Source: Dimorphilus gyrociliatus | Lineage: Eukaryota > Annelida > Polychaeta > Dinophilidae | Length of the DNA stretch: 64,000 bases | Direction of reading: 5' to 3' | NCBI GenBank assembly: GCA_904063045.1 | Contig: CAJFCJ010000004.1 | Span: 1,419,713-1,483,712 of the forward strand | Part shown: piece by piece, positions 48,334 to 60,631 of the stretch | Numbering within the stretch: position 1 is the first letter of the stretch | Layout: the number at the start of each line of letters is the position of its first letter | Translations under genes and position numbers: made by a program | Notes under the pieces: model-generated | What the model saw: the letters and a program-made list of their open reading frames with translations, nothing else | Databases searched by the model: none | Told to the model about the DNA's origin: nothing

Positions 48334-49702
48334 ACTTGAGATGCCATCCGGAATAGAATGTACACTGATCAGAAAAGTCTGTGAACGAAAATTTTTCAAA
48401 TAATGAAAAAAAATACTTCTTTTTATAACGACTTATCGCCGTAAAAGACCTATTGGCTATGCGGTTAGAATTTCAAGCCAAGGTCTCCTTTCAGGATACT
48501 TCCGTTAACAGTACTAGGCTTGAAACTTGTAAAAGTGACTTATTACGACAGTTAAATTCAAAGACACTGAAGATTAACACAAAATCAATTTTTTTATTGC
48601 CAGTTTTATGGCACGAAATCCGTGGGTTGTTTATGTAGAACTCATCACACCCACTGCCGTATCACGTTCTTTAGTATATATTGTATATTATTTTCAAAGA
48701 ATATACTTTATTAGTAATAAATAAATACTTATATAAATATATATTCATCCTTAAACAAGAGCTCTCAAGCAACTAATAGAGTGAACCGTTTGTCGGGTAG
48801 AGAAATTAGTACTGATCGAATCGTAATTATACACTAAATTGAATAAAGCTAAAATCTAAAGGACATGCACTTAAGACATGACGAGAAAAGCGAACAATTT
48901 AAATAATTTTACCATCCTTAGGTATAGAAACTCAGACAATGTTAGGTTAACCGTCAAAATCAGCTCTCAACGAAAATGACTTACTCAGAAAATGATTCCT
49001 GCTTACTGAAGGCGTGCCATCAGAACTGTTAGTAAGTTTTGAAAAGTGTTGTAAACTGCTTTAGGACAAAGAATAGCGATTGAGATAGTACACGTGAAAG
49101 CATACTAGTATTTCGTCTGCTAGATTCTATAAAGCGCCTGAAAGCTGCTAAGTTAATTCATACCAGCTGCTGACATACTCTAGGAATTAATAGCCCTTTT
49201 TTATATGGTTCTCACTTCCGCTTCAATACTAAATTGTTGAATTTAATATTGGAAACCAGTTCCAATTGGAAAGTACGCGCTTTTTTATACGAAGTACTTT
49301 TTTTAAATATTTCAAAATGATTTATCGAATGTTTTAAAAAAGAAGCTTAATATTTCCTATGATAAATCTTATTGTTAATAATTCCATCTAAATTGTTTTT
49401 CTAAGAAAATTTATTAATAAAGTATTTTGTTTTTAACATATATTTCATTCAGCACAATACCACTCACTCTCTTGATTACACCTATTTTACATATACACAC
49501 ATATATATATATATATATATAAATTATACTGTTTATGGTTTATTTAGAATTCTTGTACATATGGGCCGACTTACTGCTATCACTTCAGTTGATATATAGG
49601 CTTAGATTTTTCCCCGAGTAAACTGGTTCTTACTATTTTTCCAAAAATTCGTCACATGTGCTTGATATTGGTATGTTGGGAACATTTTGAGATCGTTATA
49701 GC
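48334..49702. other. Divergent region between TRPM and ATPSCKMT
   Basis: It probably holds TRPM 5' untranslated exons (a GAGTAAGT-type donor on the minus strand near 48980) and the promoter of the methyltransferase gene. A (TA)n tract lies at 49500-49520. No extra gene seen. Confidence 0.45.
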
Positions 49703-50517
49703 ATGCCATCTAGTATTGAAAAAGTCATTGACGATAGTAATTCAAAGAGTCAAAATGAAAAGAACTCATCGAAAGCCGGAATTGTGTTTACTAGTATTTT
49801 AGGGGCATCCGTAATTGGTCTGACAACCGTATGCTACGCTTTCGTAAGGCCAGCTCTACGAAAAATATGCTTGCCATTTGTGCCAGCAACTCAAGAACAA
49901 ATCTCTAATGTTCTTAAGTTATTAAATGGCCGTAGTGGCAAAGTAATTGATTTGGGTAGTGGTGATGGACGAATAGTAGGTTCTTAACATTCAGTTTAGT
50001 TTTCATATTCTAAAAAATCTTTTTTCCTTAAAAGGTCATTGAGTGTGCCAAGAAAGGTTTTCAAGCAGAGGGTATCGAACTAAATCGTTGGCTAATTTAT
50101 TTTTCTAGATACTCAGCCTTTCGACATAACGTTCAGAATAGAACAAAATTTTATTGTCAAGATTTATGGAAGGTATTACAAGCTCTTTACAATTTTATAA
50201 TTTGAAATTGAAGAATTAAAATATTACTTTCTATATTTCAGATGAATTATTCTAATTATAACAACATTGTAATTTTCGGAGTTGAACCAATGGTAAATTA
50301 ATTGATCTAATTTCAGTCGTGATCAATTAAAATATACTCTTTTCATTATTTTTTATAGATGCAACAATTAAAAGAAAAGCTTGTAAATGAAATGCCATCA
50401 GACGATCATTGTTTAATAGTTTGCAGATTTCCGCTACCCAATACTGTCTCTTCAAAAATCGTAGGAGAAGGTATTGATACTGTTTGGTTGTATAAGAAGC
50501 GTGACTTATTAAAGTAA
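49703..50517 (+). CDS. ATPSCKMT: ATP synthase c-subunit lysine methyltransferase-like (FAM173 family)
   Basis: Exons 49703-49975, 50035-50172, 50242-50292 and 50359-50517 give 206 residues, a little shorter than vertebrate FAM173B (about 230). It has a hydrophobic segment near residues 25-50 (AGIVFTSILGASVIGLTTVC) that inserts in the inner mitochondrial membrane in the family. The SAM-binding motif I follows (GKVIDLGSGDGRIV), then an acidic motif II region (GFQAEGIELNRWLIYFSRY) and YNNIVIFGVEPM. Family members trimethylate a lysine of the ATP synthase c-subunit (ATPSCKMT) or ANT (ANTKMT). The two paralogues are hard to separate here, so the exact substrate is uncertain. All three introns are phase 0. 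Confidence 0.85.
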
Positions 50518-50940
50518 AGCGATTAATGTTCACGCTCGTTCTATTGTTTACAATTATTAGAAATATTAAATTTCATATCTATTTATAAAAACCAATTCGT
50601 TTATTCACTGTATAATATAAATAAAAAATGCTTTTTTAAAAAAAAGACACTCTAAAGTGACAATTATTCGAAATAATTACTTTATAAATTGCTAATAAAA
50701 ATCCCATTGTAAATCTTAAAAACAAATAAAATCTCTTTATATATTTATATATGTGTATATTAAAAATACACTTTGATCAGTTCATATTTTGAGTTAGATA
50801 ACACTTTTTGACTGGCTCTCGTATCATATTGCTGACCTAAAAAGTTTAGATAACAATACACCTTCTTTCCTGTGTAAGTTTTTTGCTTAATCTTCATATT
50901 TTTTGTATGTTCAAGAATGGCGTAAGAGCGGAAATTGTAG
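50518..50940. other. Convergent 3' region between ATPSCKMT and BTB-Kelch
   Basis: An AT-rich spacer of about 420 bp where the two genes meet tail to tail. AATAAA-like sequences are frequent. No gene seen. Confidence 0.5.
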
Positions 50941-52845
50941 TCACATTACTGAGTACTCATTATGCTGAAAATTACTTGGAAAGGTTATATATTCTAGAGA
51001 TGATTGTCTTTGCCAACGAGTACATTTCTTTTTATTTTGTCGCTTTTGATTAACGTTCAATAGGTCATCATTAAAGCGCATTGCAGTAACGATAATATCT
51101 TTATAATGACTGGCCCGGAATAATTCTGTCCATTCTGGTTCTCTGGCTGTTAATCCCATACGAAATATAACGAGATGTCCATCACTATCCCTACCACAAG
51201 CACATAAATAGGAAAAATCAACAGATGCTACAATATAGCTCAACTCCCTTGGTAATCTTAGTAATAGAGCCCATCGGTCATACTCTATATTATATACTTG
51301 AACATGCTGAACCTGAAGAATATCGTATTTTCCAGCACTTCTCTTCAATTCTCTTCCACCGACAAGATAAATGTTATTATCAATCGAGCAAAGAGCTGGC
51401 GAATAGCAGGCAAAAGGCATTTTAGCCAGTTCCAAAGGATGATTAAATCCCACATCTCCATTACTAATATCATATTTAAAGCAGTCAAAGAGATTTTCGG
51501 TTACCTTTCGACCTCCAAATACGTAGACGGTTGAGTTGACGTTTATTATTCCTGGATTCGACGCTTTCGAAATCCATCTCATAGAAGTTCTCGACCACAA
51601 GGACGTATTAACATTAAACTTTAAGAAGCTACTTTGAATGATTGAGCTATCAAAAAAATAAAGCGTCGAATTAAGCATAAACGTTACTCCCCTTTCCCAC
51701 TCAGAAGCTTCCGAGTAAGTCCTAGGTGAAGGTCTTGCGCTATCGTGCGTTTCAGTAAAAAAATTAATTTTTATCACTTGTATGGACGTGTCTTTATTAA
51801 TAGTATTTCCGTCGTTCCAAATACTATAATTATCTTTGGCAATGCAGAATGCTATATACAAATTTTCATCAGCATAGTAACAACTATGATAATTGTCAGG
51901 TAAACATTGGATTAAAGTTGAGATATTCTCGTTTAATTCAACCTTTCTTCCAGATACTGTATTTATAAAATATGCGGATTTTTCCTTTCCAAACACTAAA
52001 AACATATTATTTCCCCTGTTATCTCTACGATGCCCTTGCCTGTGTGTTAAACTGCGGACTCCCTCACTTCTTACATTCAAGTATTCGATCATATATTCTT
52101 CTAGAGACATTCCATTGACCAGGTCAATCCGTATAAATTCTTTTAGCTCCGGAATGGTAGAAAGCCTTTCAGGTTTTTCACGACACCACTTTAAAACGGC
52201 TTCCAAGATTTCTTCTTCGGTTAACACTGTAAGGTTATCAAAGGAAATTATTTTAATTACAGAAGTCTTATCTAGGCGAACAAAATCTGGGTGTGATAGC
52301 ATTAAACTTCCGTTTAATCTAATCATTCTTAGTGTCTGTTCAACAACTTGTGGCAAATCAAGCATTTCAGCAAGACTAAAAATAGACAGACAATTATCAC
52401 AGTTCATAACTTCTTTTAGCATAAATTCTGATATAGCGTCTCTCATTTCATTCATTTGTAGATAACTGGAAATTTGCAACAAATCGGCCATCCATTCAAA
52501 TTTGTTGCTATCTGATTTTAAGTTCAATAAATTAACTTTCCCTTCGTAACAAAAATCGAGACATATTTTAACGGCTTTAGGATTGAAGCCTGTCAAGTTG
52601 CATCTATCCCTATCAAGTATATTAACCTTTGTTTCAAAAAAAGTCCTAAAGAATGGAGAAGCAGCAGCTAGTATGTTTTTATGACACTTAACTTCTTCAT
52701 CATCGTCCAAAATGAGTGTAAAGTCAACAAAATCACATTGTTGAAGCTTTCTTTGCTCATTTAAATAACTTAGAACTTTTTCAGCATGTATATTTCTTTC
52801 CGTTTTATCATTTCTTTTCTCAGAAATTTGATAATCGTCCAACAT
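50941..52845 (-). CDS. BTB-BACK-Kelch protein, intronless
   Basis: One uninterrupted frame of 634 residues. A BTB/POZ domain is at about residues 30-135 (CDFVDFTLILDDDEEVKCHK, then ILAAASPFFRTFF). A BACK domain is at about 140-245 (NCDNCLSIFSLAEMLDLPQV, then LEAVLKWCREKPERL). Divergent kelch repeats fill about 280-600, with diglycine blades in TVYVFGGRKV and NIYLVGGREL. Such proteins usually serve as substrate adaptors of CUL3 ubiquitin ligases. The BTB part looks intact for dimer and CUL3 contact, while several kelch blades are weak, so the substrate side is unusual. Every nearby gene is split into many exons, so the lack of introns suggests an old retrocopy or intron loss. The ATG is 421 bp from the divergent SIPA1L start. 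Confidence 0.88.
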   Translation of the reverse strand: MLDDYQISEKRNDKTERNIHAEKVLSYLNEQRKLQQCDFVDFTLILDDDEEVKCHKNILAAASPFFRTFFETKVNILDRDRCNLTGFNPKAVKICLDFCYEGKVNLLNLKSDSNKFEWMADLLQISSYLQMNEMRDAISEFMLKEVMNCDNCLSIFSLAEMLDLPQVVEQTLRMIRLNGSLMLSHPDFVRLDKTSVIKIISFDNLTVLTEEEILEAVLKWCREKPERLSTIPELKEFIRIDLVNGMSLEEYMIEYLNVRSEGVRSLTHRQGHRRDNRGNNMFLVFGKEKSAYFINTVSGRKVELNENISTLIQCLPDNYHSCYYADENLYIAFCIAKDNYSIWNDGNTINKDTSIQVIKINFFTETHDSARPSPRTYSEASEWERGVTFMLNSTLYFFDSSIIQSSFLKFNVNTSLWSRTSMRWISKASNPGIINVNSTVYVFGGRKVTENLFDCFKYDISNGDVGFNHPLELAKMPFACYSPALCSIDNNIYLVGGRELKRSAGKYDILQVQHVQVYNIEYDRWALLLRLPRELSYIVASVDFSYLCACGRDSDGHLVIFRMGLTAREPEWTELFRASHYKDIIVTAMRFNDDLLNVNQKRQNKKKCTRWQRQSSLEYITFPSNFQHNEYSVM

Positions 52846-53266
52846 TTTGAAATTTTTCCCAAGTATAATTGATAAAGTTTGATATGCAAAACAAAACTGG
52901 GCGATAATTTAGAAATCGAGCAGCGCCAACTGTCGTAAAATCTCAGAACTTTCAGTCGACAAGTTTTCTATTTTTTTACCAGTGATTGCTAGGTACTTGA
53001 ACAGTTTTAGGGTTTTCTTTGCTTCATTGTGGATTTATGGCCCTAATTAACGATTAACCTAGCTAAAAGAATAATTAAGACGACATGTACGCATAACGTA
53101 GTAACAGGTAATTATTCATGTTGTGTAATCAAACTAAAGCCTATACAGGTGTAGTAAAACCTGTTTAAATTATGTGTGAATCAGACATTGTCATTGTGAA
53201 AATATCGAATAACATTGTTTAATATTAAAGTTTTGCTATATTTTTTATTTTATCGTAACACAGAGT
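52846..53266. other. Shared divergent promoter region of BTB-Kelch and SIPA1L
   Basis: No gene. The 421-bp gap must hold both start regions. CAGCGCCAACTG near 52921 is the one GC-rich patch and lies about 75 bp before the BTB-Kelch ATG. Confidence 0.5.
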
Positions 53267-56200
53267 ATGACTGCCAGTGATCACTACATTCCTGCAGAAC
53301 TGAGAGCAGGCTTCGTCGAACTAAGTCATACCTACAATACACATCGTCACTATTCTCTTAGGTATAATCAACAATCGACGATTTCGCCCCCTTCCTATCT
53401 TGGGGATTCGGAATTCAAGAGAAATCAACTTTTCCGAAGCAACTCTTCCGGTGTCCTTGATGCGTGCGACTTTACTCATCAAAATTACGATGACATAGAT
53501 ATGAAAAAATCCAATGGAAGTGTTCCGTCATCCCCCAATCGAGAAAAAGAAGAAAAAATGAAAAATTCGGATTTCGGCGGTGGATTATTACGGAAATTCC
53601 GATCTTCTAAGAATAGTAAGCATATAAAAAATGAAAAAATTGAACCAAAGCTAAGTAAAAAAGCCTTCGCGCACTACGACTGCCAGAGCGTCTGTTTTAA
53701 TTACCATGACATAGTAAGACGCAGAACATCTCTAAACCAACATAAAAATACGAAGACGGGAGCAAGTGCGGCTTCTGTCGCTCAGCCATCAGACTATATA
53801 GTTAGCGACGGTAATTACCGAAATGTTCTTGATGTAGAAGATGATCAAGATAAGGGAGATGGTAACTCGAACGACATGGTTTTGTCATGCCCTTTTTTTC
53901 GAAACGAACTGGGAGCTGACGAGAATATTGCTATTAGTCATGGTCGTTCCCAATGCAATGGCGTTACCATTTTAGACAATAGTAAACCTTTATCAAACGA
54001 CCCAATTGTATTAACGCCTGTAGTAACGTATGACATGTTTGTCATGGAACACGTTGATTATGGAGCATATTATTATAGAAATTTCTTTATATCTCACGAC
54101 CATCAGAATTTTATTGGTATTGATGAAGACGGTATGGGACCAGTAGCTGTCTCTATAAAGAGGGAAAAGGACGGAAATCGATATCAATATAGAATCATAT
54201 TGCGGACCAGCGAACAGTGTACTCTACGCGGTTGTATTCCAGAAGAAGCAATCGCCTCTTCAAAGTTCTCTTCTAGCAGGGGTATCCCTACGAAAGAAAT
54301 TTTAAGCGCAATCGTACCAGAATTACGGTTAAATAATTTAAAAGTAGCCGTTTCAGGGGAAAAAACTATCAAACAAATGCAGCGCCTTGATGAACAACAG
54401 GTAGAATAACTAAATTTTTAAGTGTAGATCTATTTTTAACCAAAAAATCAATACACTGTTCTTTCTATTTAAAAAAAAAATGATATTTAGCTGACTCGGA
54501 CTTATAAATTTGGTATCATGTACTGCAAAAGTGGACAGTGTACTGAAGAAGAAATGTATAATAATGGTATGTATAAATATTCTTTTTCAAGGCTTCAACA
54601 CAGATATAATAATATTTTTTATCACGTTAATTATTCGTTGAAACTTTATCGAAGCGTTGAAAGCAGCGTACTTACGGCAACATGCCCTAAAGCGTTGGGT
54701 TTTGATCTTATGTTTCTTATTATATTACAGAAGAAGGAAGCCCTGCATTCGATAATTTTTTATCTCTTCTTGGCCAAAAAGTATACTTGAAGGATTTTAG
54801 AGACTATCGGGGAGGGCTCGATATTAAAAGTAAACATACTTTCATCAACCTTTAGGCCGATAGTTTGATCTTAACCTTCTTTTTTCAAACAGCTGATTCA
54901 ACAGGATCTCAGTCAGTGTACACTAAGTTCAATGACTGCGAAATTATGTTCCACGTATCGACAATGTTACCCTATACGAAAAATAACAGGCAACAGCTCT
55001 TAAGAAAACGGCACATTGGAAATGATATTGTAACGGTTGTCTTTCAGGAAGACGGGTCACATCCTTTTTCCCCGAAGTCAGTCCGATCCCGTTTTCAGCA
55101 TGTCTTTATTATTATACGTCAAGTTGTATTAAGCACTGGTATTTTCTACCGGTTTGTTGTTTTGCATTTATTTTAGAATTTGTTAATTAATCAATCGATT
55201 TTCTTGCAGGCTTGCTGTCTCTCGCTCCAAAGAAGTTCCTCACTTCGGTCCCCCCTTGCCAAAGGATTCTTTATTTCCTCACTCCGATTTATTCGCCAAA
55301 TTTATTCTCGCCAAAGGTAAGACATTTATTAAATATGAGCGCGCCAACTTTACTTAACGGAAATTCTTTTACTACTTACAGCAATAAACGCGGAAAATGC
55401 AGCCCACAAATCCGAAAAATTCGTTGCCATGGCTACGAGAACCAGGCACGAGTACTTGAAAGATCTAGCGAATAATTACGTCACAAACTCGACTATAGAA
55501 ACGAATACGAAATTTTATTCTAAATTGTCTTTTGGTTCAAGCAAGAAACGCGATCGCCCAAAATCGAAAAACATCATCGATAATACAATATCAGGAGCAT
55601 TAGTTTGGGAAATCCTATGGAAAGATGTTAATAAATCAGAGAAACTTAAGTGTTACTTAGCAATTTCGTCTACAGTCTTGTCTGTTATTCCAAAGACAAA
55701 CTCTCAAGTTGTCTTTGTAATTCCAACATCATTAATAACAGGATGGGCTGAACAAAATAACTGGTAATTAAGTTTATTTCTTTCAAAAAATGATAACTGT
55801 CCAATCCATAATCGTAATTTATTATTTCAGTCTCCGAGTATATTATGACAAAGGGCAAAAATTATTATTGGAGTGTCCTGCCGAAGAAAGCGATAACGAC
55901 CGAAATGAGACTACGACAGAAGTAATGCAGAGACTCGAAGTCGTCACTAATGGAACTAATTGTCAAAAAATCGTCCTTGATAGAGGAAACGGAGGCCAAT
56001 TAGGATTTCACGTCACGGATGGTGGCCTGATAACCAGTGTAGATCAGGAAGGAAAAGCCTTTAAAGCAGGTTTAAAAATGAACTCAAGAATTGTAGAAAT
56101 CGGCTCTACTTTGGTTAGCTGTTTAAGTCACGCTCAAATGGTTGAAATATTGAGGCACAGTAGTGAGCTGGTACTTACAGTCATATCTCCTAATAGTGAC

Positions 56201-57756
56201 ATGACTCCTAGAGTTGGAATTAATCCGGAGAATTTTGGATTTACTGTCTCACCTTGCTACGAGCTCCCCTACATATTTTCTGCAAAATACAAGTAAGGAG
56301 TTTTTTTTTCATAATCTATCTTCCTTGTAAAACAATTCTCTGATAAACCGCTAGAATGAAAACTGATACGGCGACCGTAAGCGGTGATATTTTCTGTAGC
56401 GATGGCGAATCAACTAAGCCTAACGGTATTGTAACATCATACGTATGCATTGGCGAATAGTAGTTTTGACGCAGATTTTACCAACAGATAAACTGCATAG
56501 ATCGTGTAACGGATCGCTAATGTCTAATCCTATGAATCATCATCTTTCTTCTTCTTACTTGCCTGCAGCAACGCGTAACTGGTCGGAAGATAATACGACA
56601 GCCAGTCAAACAGATTTAACAGCGAGAAACTATGTAAATTGCAGCACAGACGGTTCACTGAATACCGATTGTAAATCTGGGCAATCATGGTAAATTAAAC
56701 TATTTAAATTTTGTCTTGCCTATAAATAACACGTACTTTTTTCTTTTTGATAGGCGGAGTGGCTACGTATCCGAGGGAGATGTTTCCAAATTACCTCAAA
56801 CTTATCATTCCACACCGAAATCGACAAGAAATTCACTTCATCAAGAGAAACCGAAAAGGGAAATCGGGGAGAAATCATTAGAAAATCAACTCAGGCACTT
56901 GATAAACGACGTAGGAACAGAAGCCGATCCATCTAAAGTATAAATTTTTTTATTTAATTTTTTTTCTTCGCTATAAAAGAAATCAATAGCAGCTTATTTG
57001 CTCTATTTTCACTAACAATTTACACTTTTTTCTAAAAGATGCAAACAGAAGTCTTATTATCGGCACATCGTCCTATTATTCCTATGGACAGATTGTAAAT
57101 ATAAATCATTTATTCGTGACATGTTACTGAAGTATCTTTTCGTATAGTAAACAATACAACCGAGAGCAAATCGGAAGCTCACCGAACGCAATAAATGTCA
57201 CCCAGAGAAGAAATGCTGATCGCCAATGGAAAAATCTTTTGTCTACAAGTGCCTCCCAAATATCACCAATGCGTGGTAGGCTTTCTCTTTCTATTTATAT
57301 TTATTGAATAATTTATGAATTAAATAATATATATTCCTTTTGCAGAAAATAATAATAGAATTCAGAAAATATCAATGGAACAATATCACCTGTCTCCAAA
57401 TCTTGACTTGTAAATAAATTTAATATATTACATCTAATAGTGAATGACTTTTTCAAATAATTCACAGGTCAAACGATTCCAGACTTGAAGCTGTTGAGAA
57501 GCGCTTGGGGCATTTAGAAGAAAAATCGAATCAACTAGAATATGATCTTAAGAGAGTATGCAAAAAAGAGTTTTCTTTTCTTTGCTTGTTTAATAAAATT
57601 TCTTTGTAAAAGGAACGGCAGGAGAAACGGACACTTGAAGCGGAAGTTGAAAGGCTCAAGCAAGATAACGAACGTTTGCAAGAAGAAGCTGATAAAGCCG
57701 CTAGCCAGCTACGAAAATTCACAGAATGGTTTTTTAATACGATTGACAAACGATAA
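53267..57756 (+). CDS. SIPA1L: SIPA1-like Rap GTPase-activating protein
   Basis: Fifteen exons close in frame to 1160 residues: 53267-54400, 54491-54566, 54731-54829, 54893-55151, 55210-55316, 55382-55763, 55831-56292, 56355-56425, 56461-56689, 56754-56937, 57039-57094, 57148-57275, 57346-57409, 57468-57555 and 57613-57756. The N-terminal third is Ser-rich, then a beta-rich region ([16 protein letters not shown]). A complete RapGAP domain follows ([20 protein letters not shown], then [19 protein letters not shown] with the catalytic Asn thumb). Next comes a PDZ domain ([17 protein letters not shown]) and a C-terminal leucine-zipper-like coiled coil ([18 protein letters not shown]). The protein speeds GTP hydrolysis on Rap1/Rap2 at cell contacts or synapses in the family. 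It is shorter than vertebrate SIPA1L1-3 (about 1700-1800). Confidence 0.93.
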
Positions 57757-58046
57757 TGGACAGGGATTCTTCTTTTGTTATAATATTATGCTGTTCTAGT
57801 CCTCCAAACGTCGTTAAGCTTTAAAACTTTAGTGAGTGAATTTTTGTTGTCAGACTTGACCAGCAATGAAATGTGATATAGTAGTTTTGTTATCTATTTA
57901 TATAATCCTAACATTAAAAAAAACAGCGTATAAAATTTTGCACACACAATATTGACTAAAGAACACCATATAACTGTCACTGTCTCTATCCGAGGAATGA
58001 GGTGGAAAGCACAAGGACGGATTGAACACTTTAACCTTCTGTTTTC

Positions 58047-60000
58047 CTAAACACTTCCGATCCAACCATTATGAGTAAGGAATGTCAGTATTTTCCGACG
58101 GTGAGCCTTGTCTAAATGGCTGGGGTACCTCATCTTTACAGGCAATCCTTGTCTTCTTTGTAAATAATCCTTCAAAAAAAATTTCTGTAATATTAATCCT
58201 TCAGAAATGTATAAATGGTACCTTGATTATGCAAGTTTTGATGGTCAAATACGTATTCGGTTTCATGTCAATTGAATTGCATAACTGAAAAAAATATTAT
58301 TTATCATCTGACACTTGTTAAATTTTCCATTACCTTTTTTTCACTGTCAGACAATATTTCCGCCTGTAAACGGTCACTATCAACTCGACCGTTCGTTACG
58401 TCACGACCAGATTCGAAACAGTCTCTATCGTTTCTCTTCTCTTGTTTTGCACTTTTACATGAGAATAACTGGAATTATTAACTGGTACTTAGAAAAAAAT
58501 GCTTAAAAAAACAAAACAAAAGTCAACGACTGACATCAATGCTGAAAACTTACCAATTTACGTTTCTGTTGATTTCGTTTATCATTTTTTAATCGTTCAC
58601 TGTTAAATTTAGAGCACTCGGAAAATTTTTGAATACCATTTCGTCTATAGCGTTGAAGTTCTTTGATTCGTTGTTTCAACTGTTTTATTTCTGTTAAGAA
58701 TTTATCAAAGTAAATGAAACAATACAAATAAATTTAGGAAGAGCAAGTGAATTAATACTTTTTAAATTAAGAACGTAATCACTAAGTTCAGCTTCATTAT
58801 GGAATTGTGCAAAATTGCGAAATTTTTCACTTATTTCGCAATCAATTTCGCCCCTGCAATAATGATAAGGAAATAGTTAAGCCCTAATCTATAAAAATAA
58901 AAAACTTCTTAACAAACTGACTTTTCATTTTTCAGAAAGCTTTTTCTTTTAGAGTTTGAACGATCGGTTTTGAATTTTTTGTCGGACGGTAGTAAGGAAG
59001 ATATGATATTGTGGACTCGAGCCACGTGTTTTCTTTTCTCCCTTTCCTCGAGGCGCTCTCTAAAGGCTTCAATTTGTAGTAATTTGATGTCTAGGTCTGT
59101 TTCATCATCTTCATGGTAATTCAGGGTTAGATCAGAAACAGTTTTCTCAGCATCATTATCATATTCTATTTCAAAGTCATCTCTAAGAGGTAGGTATCCA
59201 AACTCCCGTTGTTCTTGAGAAGTTAACTCTATAATAGGAGCAGTAACGGGGAGTGAAGGACTTAAATCACCATTACAAGTTCCGGTATGGTCGATTATGT
59301 TATCTGGCAAGTCCCTAGGAACAGTTTTTGGCCCAATTCGTCCTTGTATGAAATATGTGTAGTAATGTATTTGACAATCTTCTGCCGACCTTGTTCGAAC
59401 ATGATTGCTTACATCCTCCCTGAAAATTTAAAAATAATAAAAATATGCTTAGTAAACTTTTCTAGAAGCTTTCATTAATTATATGTGAGCAAAACCGCTA
59501 TTTATCTAGTTACATTCACTTTTTCAAAACCATTCTATAAATTAGCTATTTATTTCAATCACTTAAAATTTAACTATAGTGGAATAAACAAGATACCAAT
59601 TTCCAAAACCAAATTGCTCTACTGCATCGAGTAGAAGGCATTCTTCATTTAGTTTCCAAGAAGAATCTGATCTTTCATCGAATAAGCAAAAGTGTCCACT
59701 ATCCTGTATATTTAAAATAATTAATAGTCTTGTCACACCGGTATAAACAAATACAAACCAATATTTCATAACTATGATCTCTCTTATGTGGCCCAACTTC
59801 CGCTCCGCATGCAAAGCACTAGAGATCAAAAAGAAAATCCATAATGAATTTGCAATATAAAAATATTTAAGAGTATTGAAAATTTTTCAATGAATACAAA
59901 CCTGAACACACAAATCAACTGATACAGTGGTACATTCTGTGCAATGTATTCTACATGAATTTATAGTTTTTTGGCAGCAAACGCACAAGTCGTTCGACAT
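58047..60000 (-). CDS. TADA2B: Transcriptional adaptor ADA2 (TADA2B-like)
   Basis: A many-exon gene starting at MSNDLCVCCQKTINSCRIHC (complement of 59998-60000). The N-terminal ZZ zinc finger continues in the next exon as CFACGAEVGPHKRDHSYEIL. A SANT/Myb domain follows (LNEECLLLDAVEQFGFGNW). The acidic and helical middle of the ADA2 family comes next (TSQEQREFGYLPLRDDFEIE and IEAFRERLEEREKRKHVAR). After this are IKQLKQRIKELQRYRRNGI and a C-terminal SWIRM-like module (LCNSIDMKPNTYLTIKTCII). The last exon ends THNGWIGSV. The protein anchors the GCN5 acetyltransferase in SAGA-type complexes. REFGYLPLRDDFE and the C-terminal ending fit ADA2B better than ADA2A. Introns are short. Confidence 0.88.
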
Positions 60001-60631
60001 TTTTTGCTGCCGTTAAATAAATAATCTAACTGGTCTAATAAATGTACACCCTTAGTCCATAAATTCGGGCAAAAACACCGCATAAATATTCTTTGTCGTT
60101 TTTTCAGACGCCATCTTTCTATAGAAACTTCCGGAATGCTACAATATTTCGAGGAGTCTACCAGTTTACGCTGACACGAAATATGAGATTCTTATATAGA
60201 ATATTAAGCTACTTTTCGAATTATATGCATAATTTAATAATTAATTACCTTTTAATTTAACTAAATAGTTTTTTTCCAATGAAACCAATCATTACATGCT
60301 TTTTTTAATTAACTTCAAAGAGTTTAAAACTTGTTTTTTTTTTCTCTTTTATCAATGAATACAATATCCTATACAGATAGCGTTTGTATCTTGTTAATAA
60401 ATTTGACAAAAAAACTTCTTCGACTAGAAACAATGTCATTAAGGAAGATTCTTGATATACGTAAAATAGATTAGCGTACAAATAGAGGTCTTGTATTATA
60501 ATTTCGAATATGAGAATTGGTTCGTCTCTGATAGAATAAAACTTTCAGCTGGAAACAATTGGCGTAGGCGCTTTGTTTGTAATTATCGTCTCTTTAACAA
60601 AATACTTTCACTTGTGAATTTCGGCTAAACG
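60001..60631. other. Divergent promoter region of TADA2B and the SLC22 transporter
   Basis: No gene. AGACGCCATCT at 60106-60116 (AGATGGCGTCT on the minus strand) lies 106 bp before the TADA2B ATG and matches the recurring motif seen at other starts. Confidence 0.5.
60106..60116 (-). promoter_or_regulatory. AGATGGCG motif at the TADA2B start
   Basis: AGATGGCGTCT read on the minus strand, the strand of TADA2B, 106 bp upstream of its ATG. Function inferred. Confidence 0.35.

Noticed and set aside
51893-52465. 190-residue frame antisense to BTB-Kelch
   Set aside because: Sense strand has a complete BTB-BACK-Kelch protein; the antisense frame has no domain.
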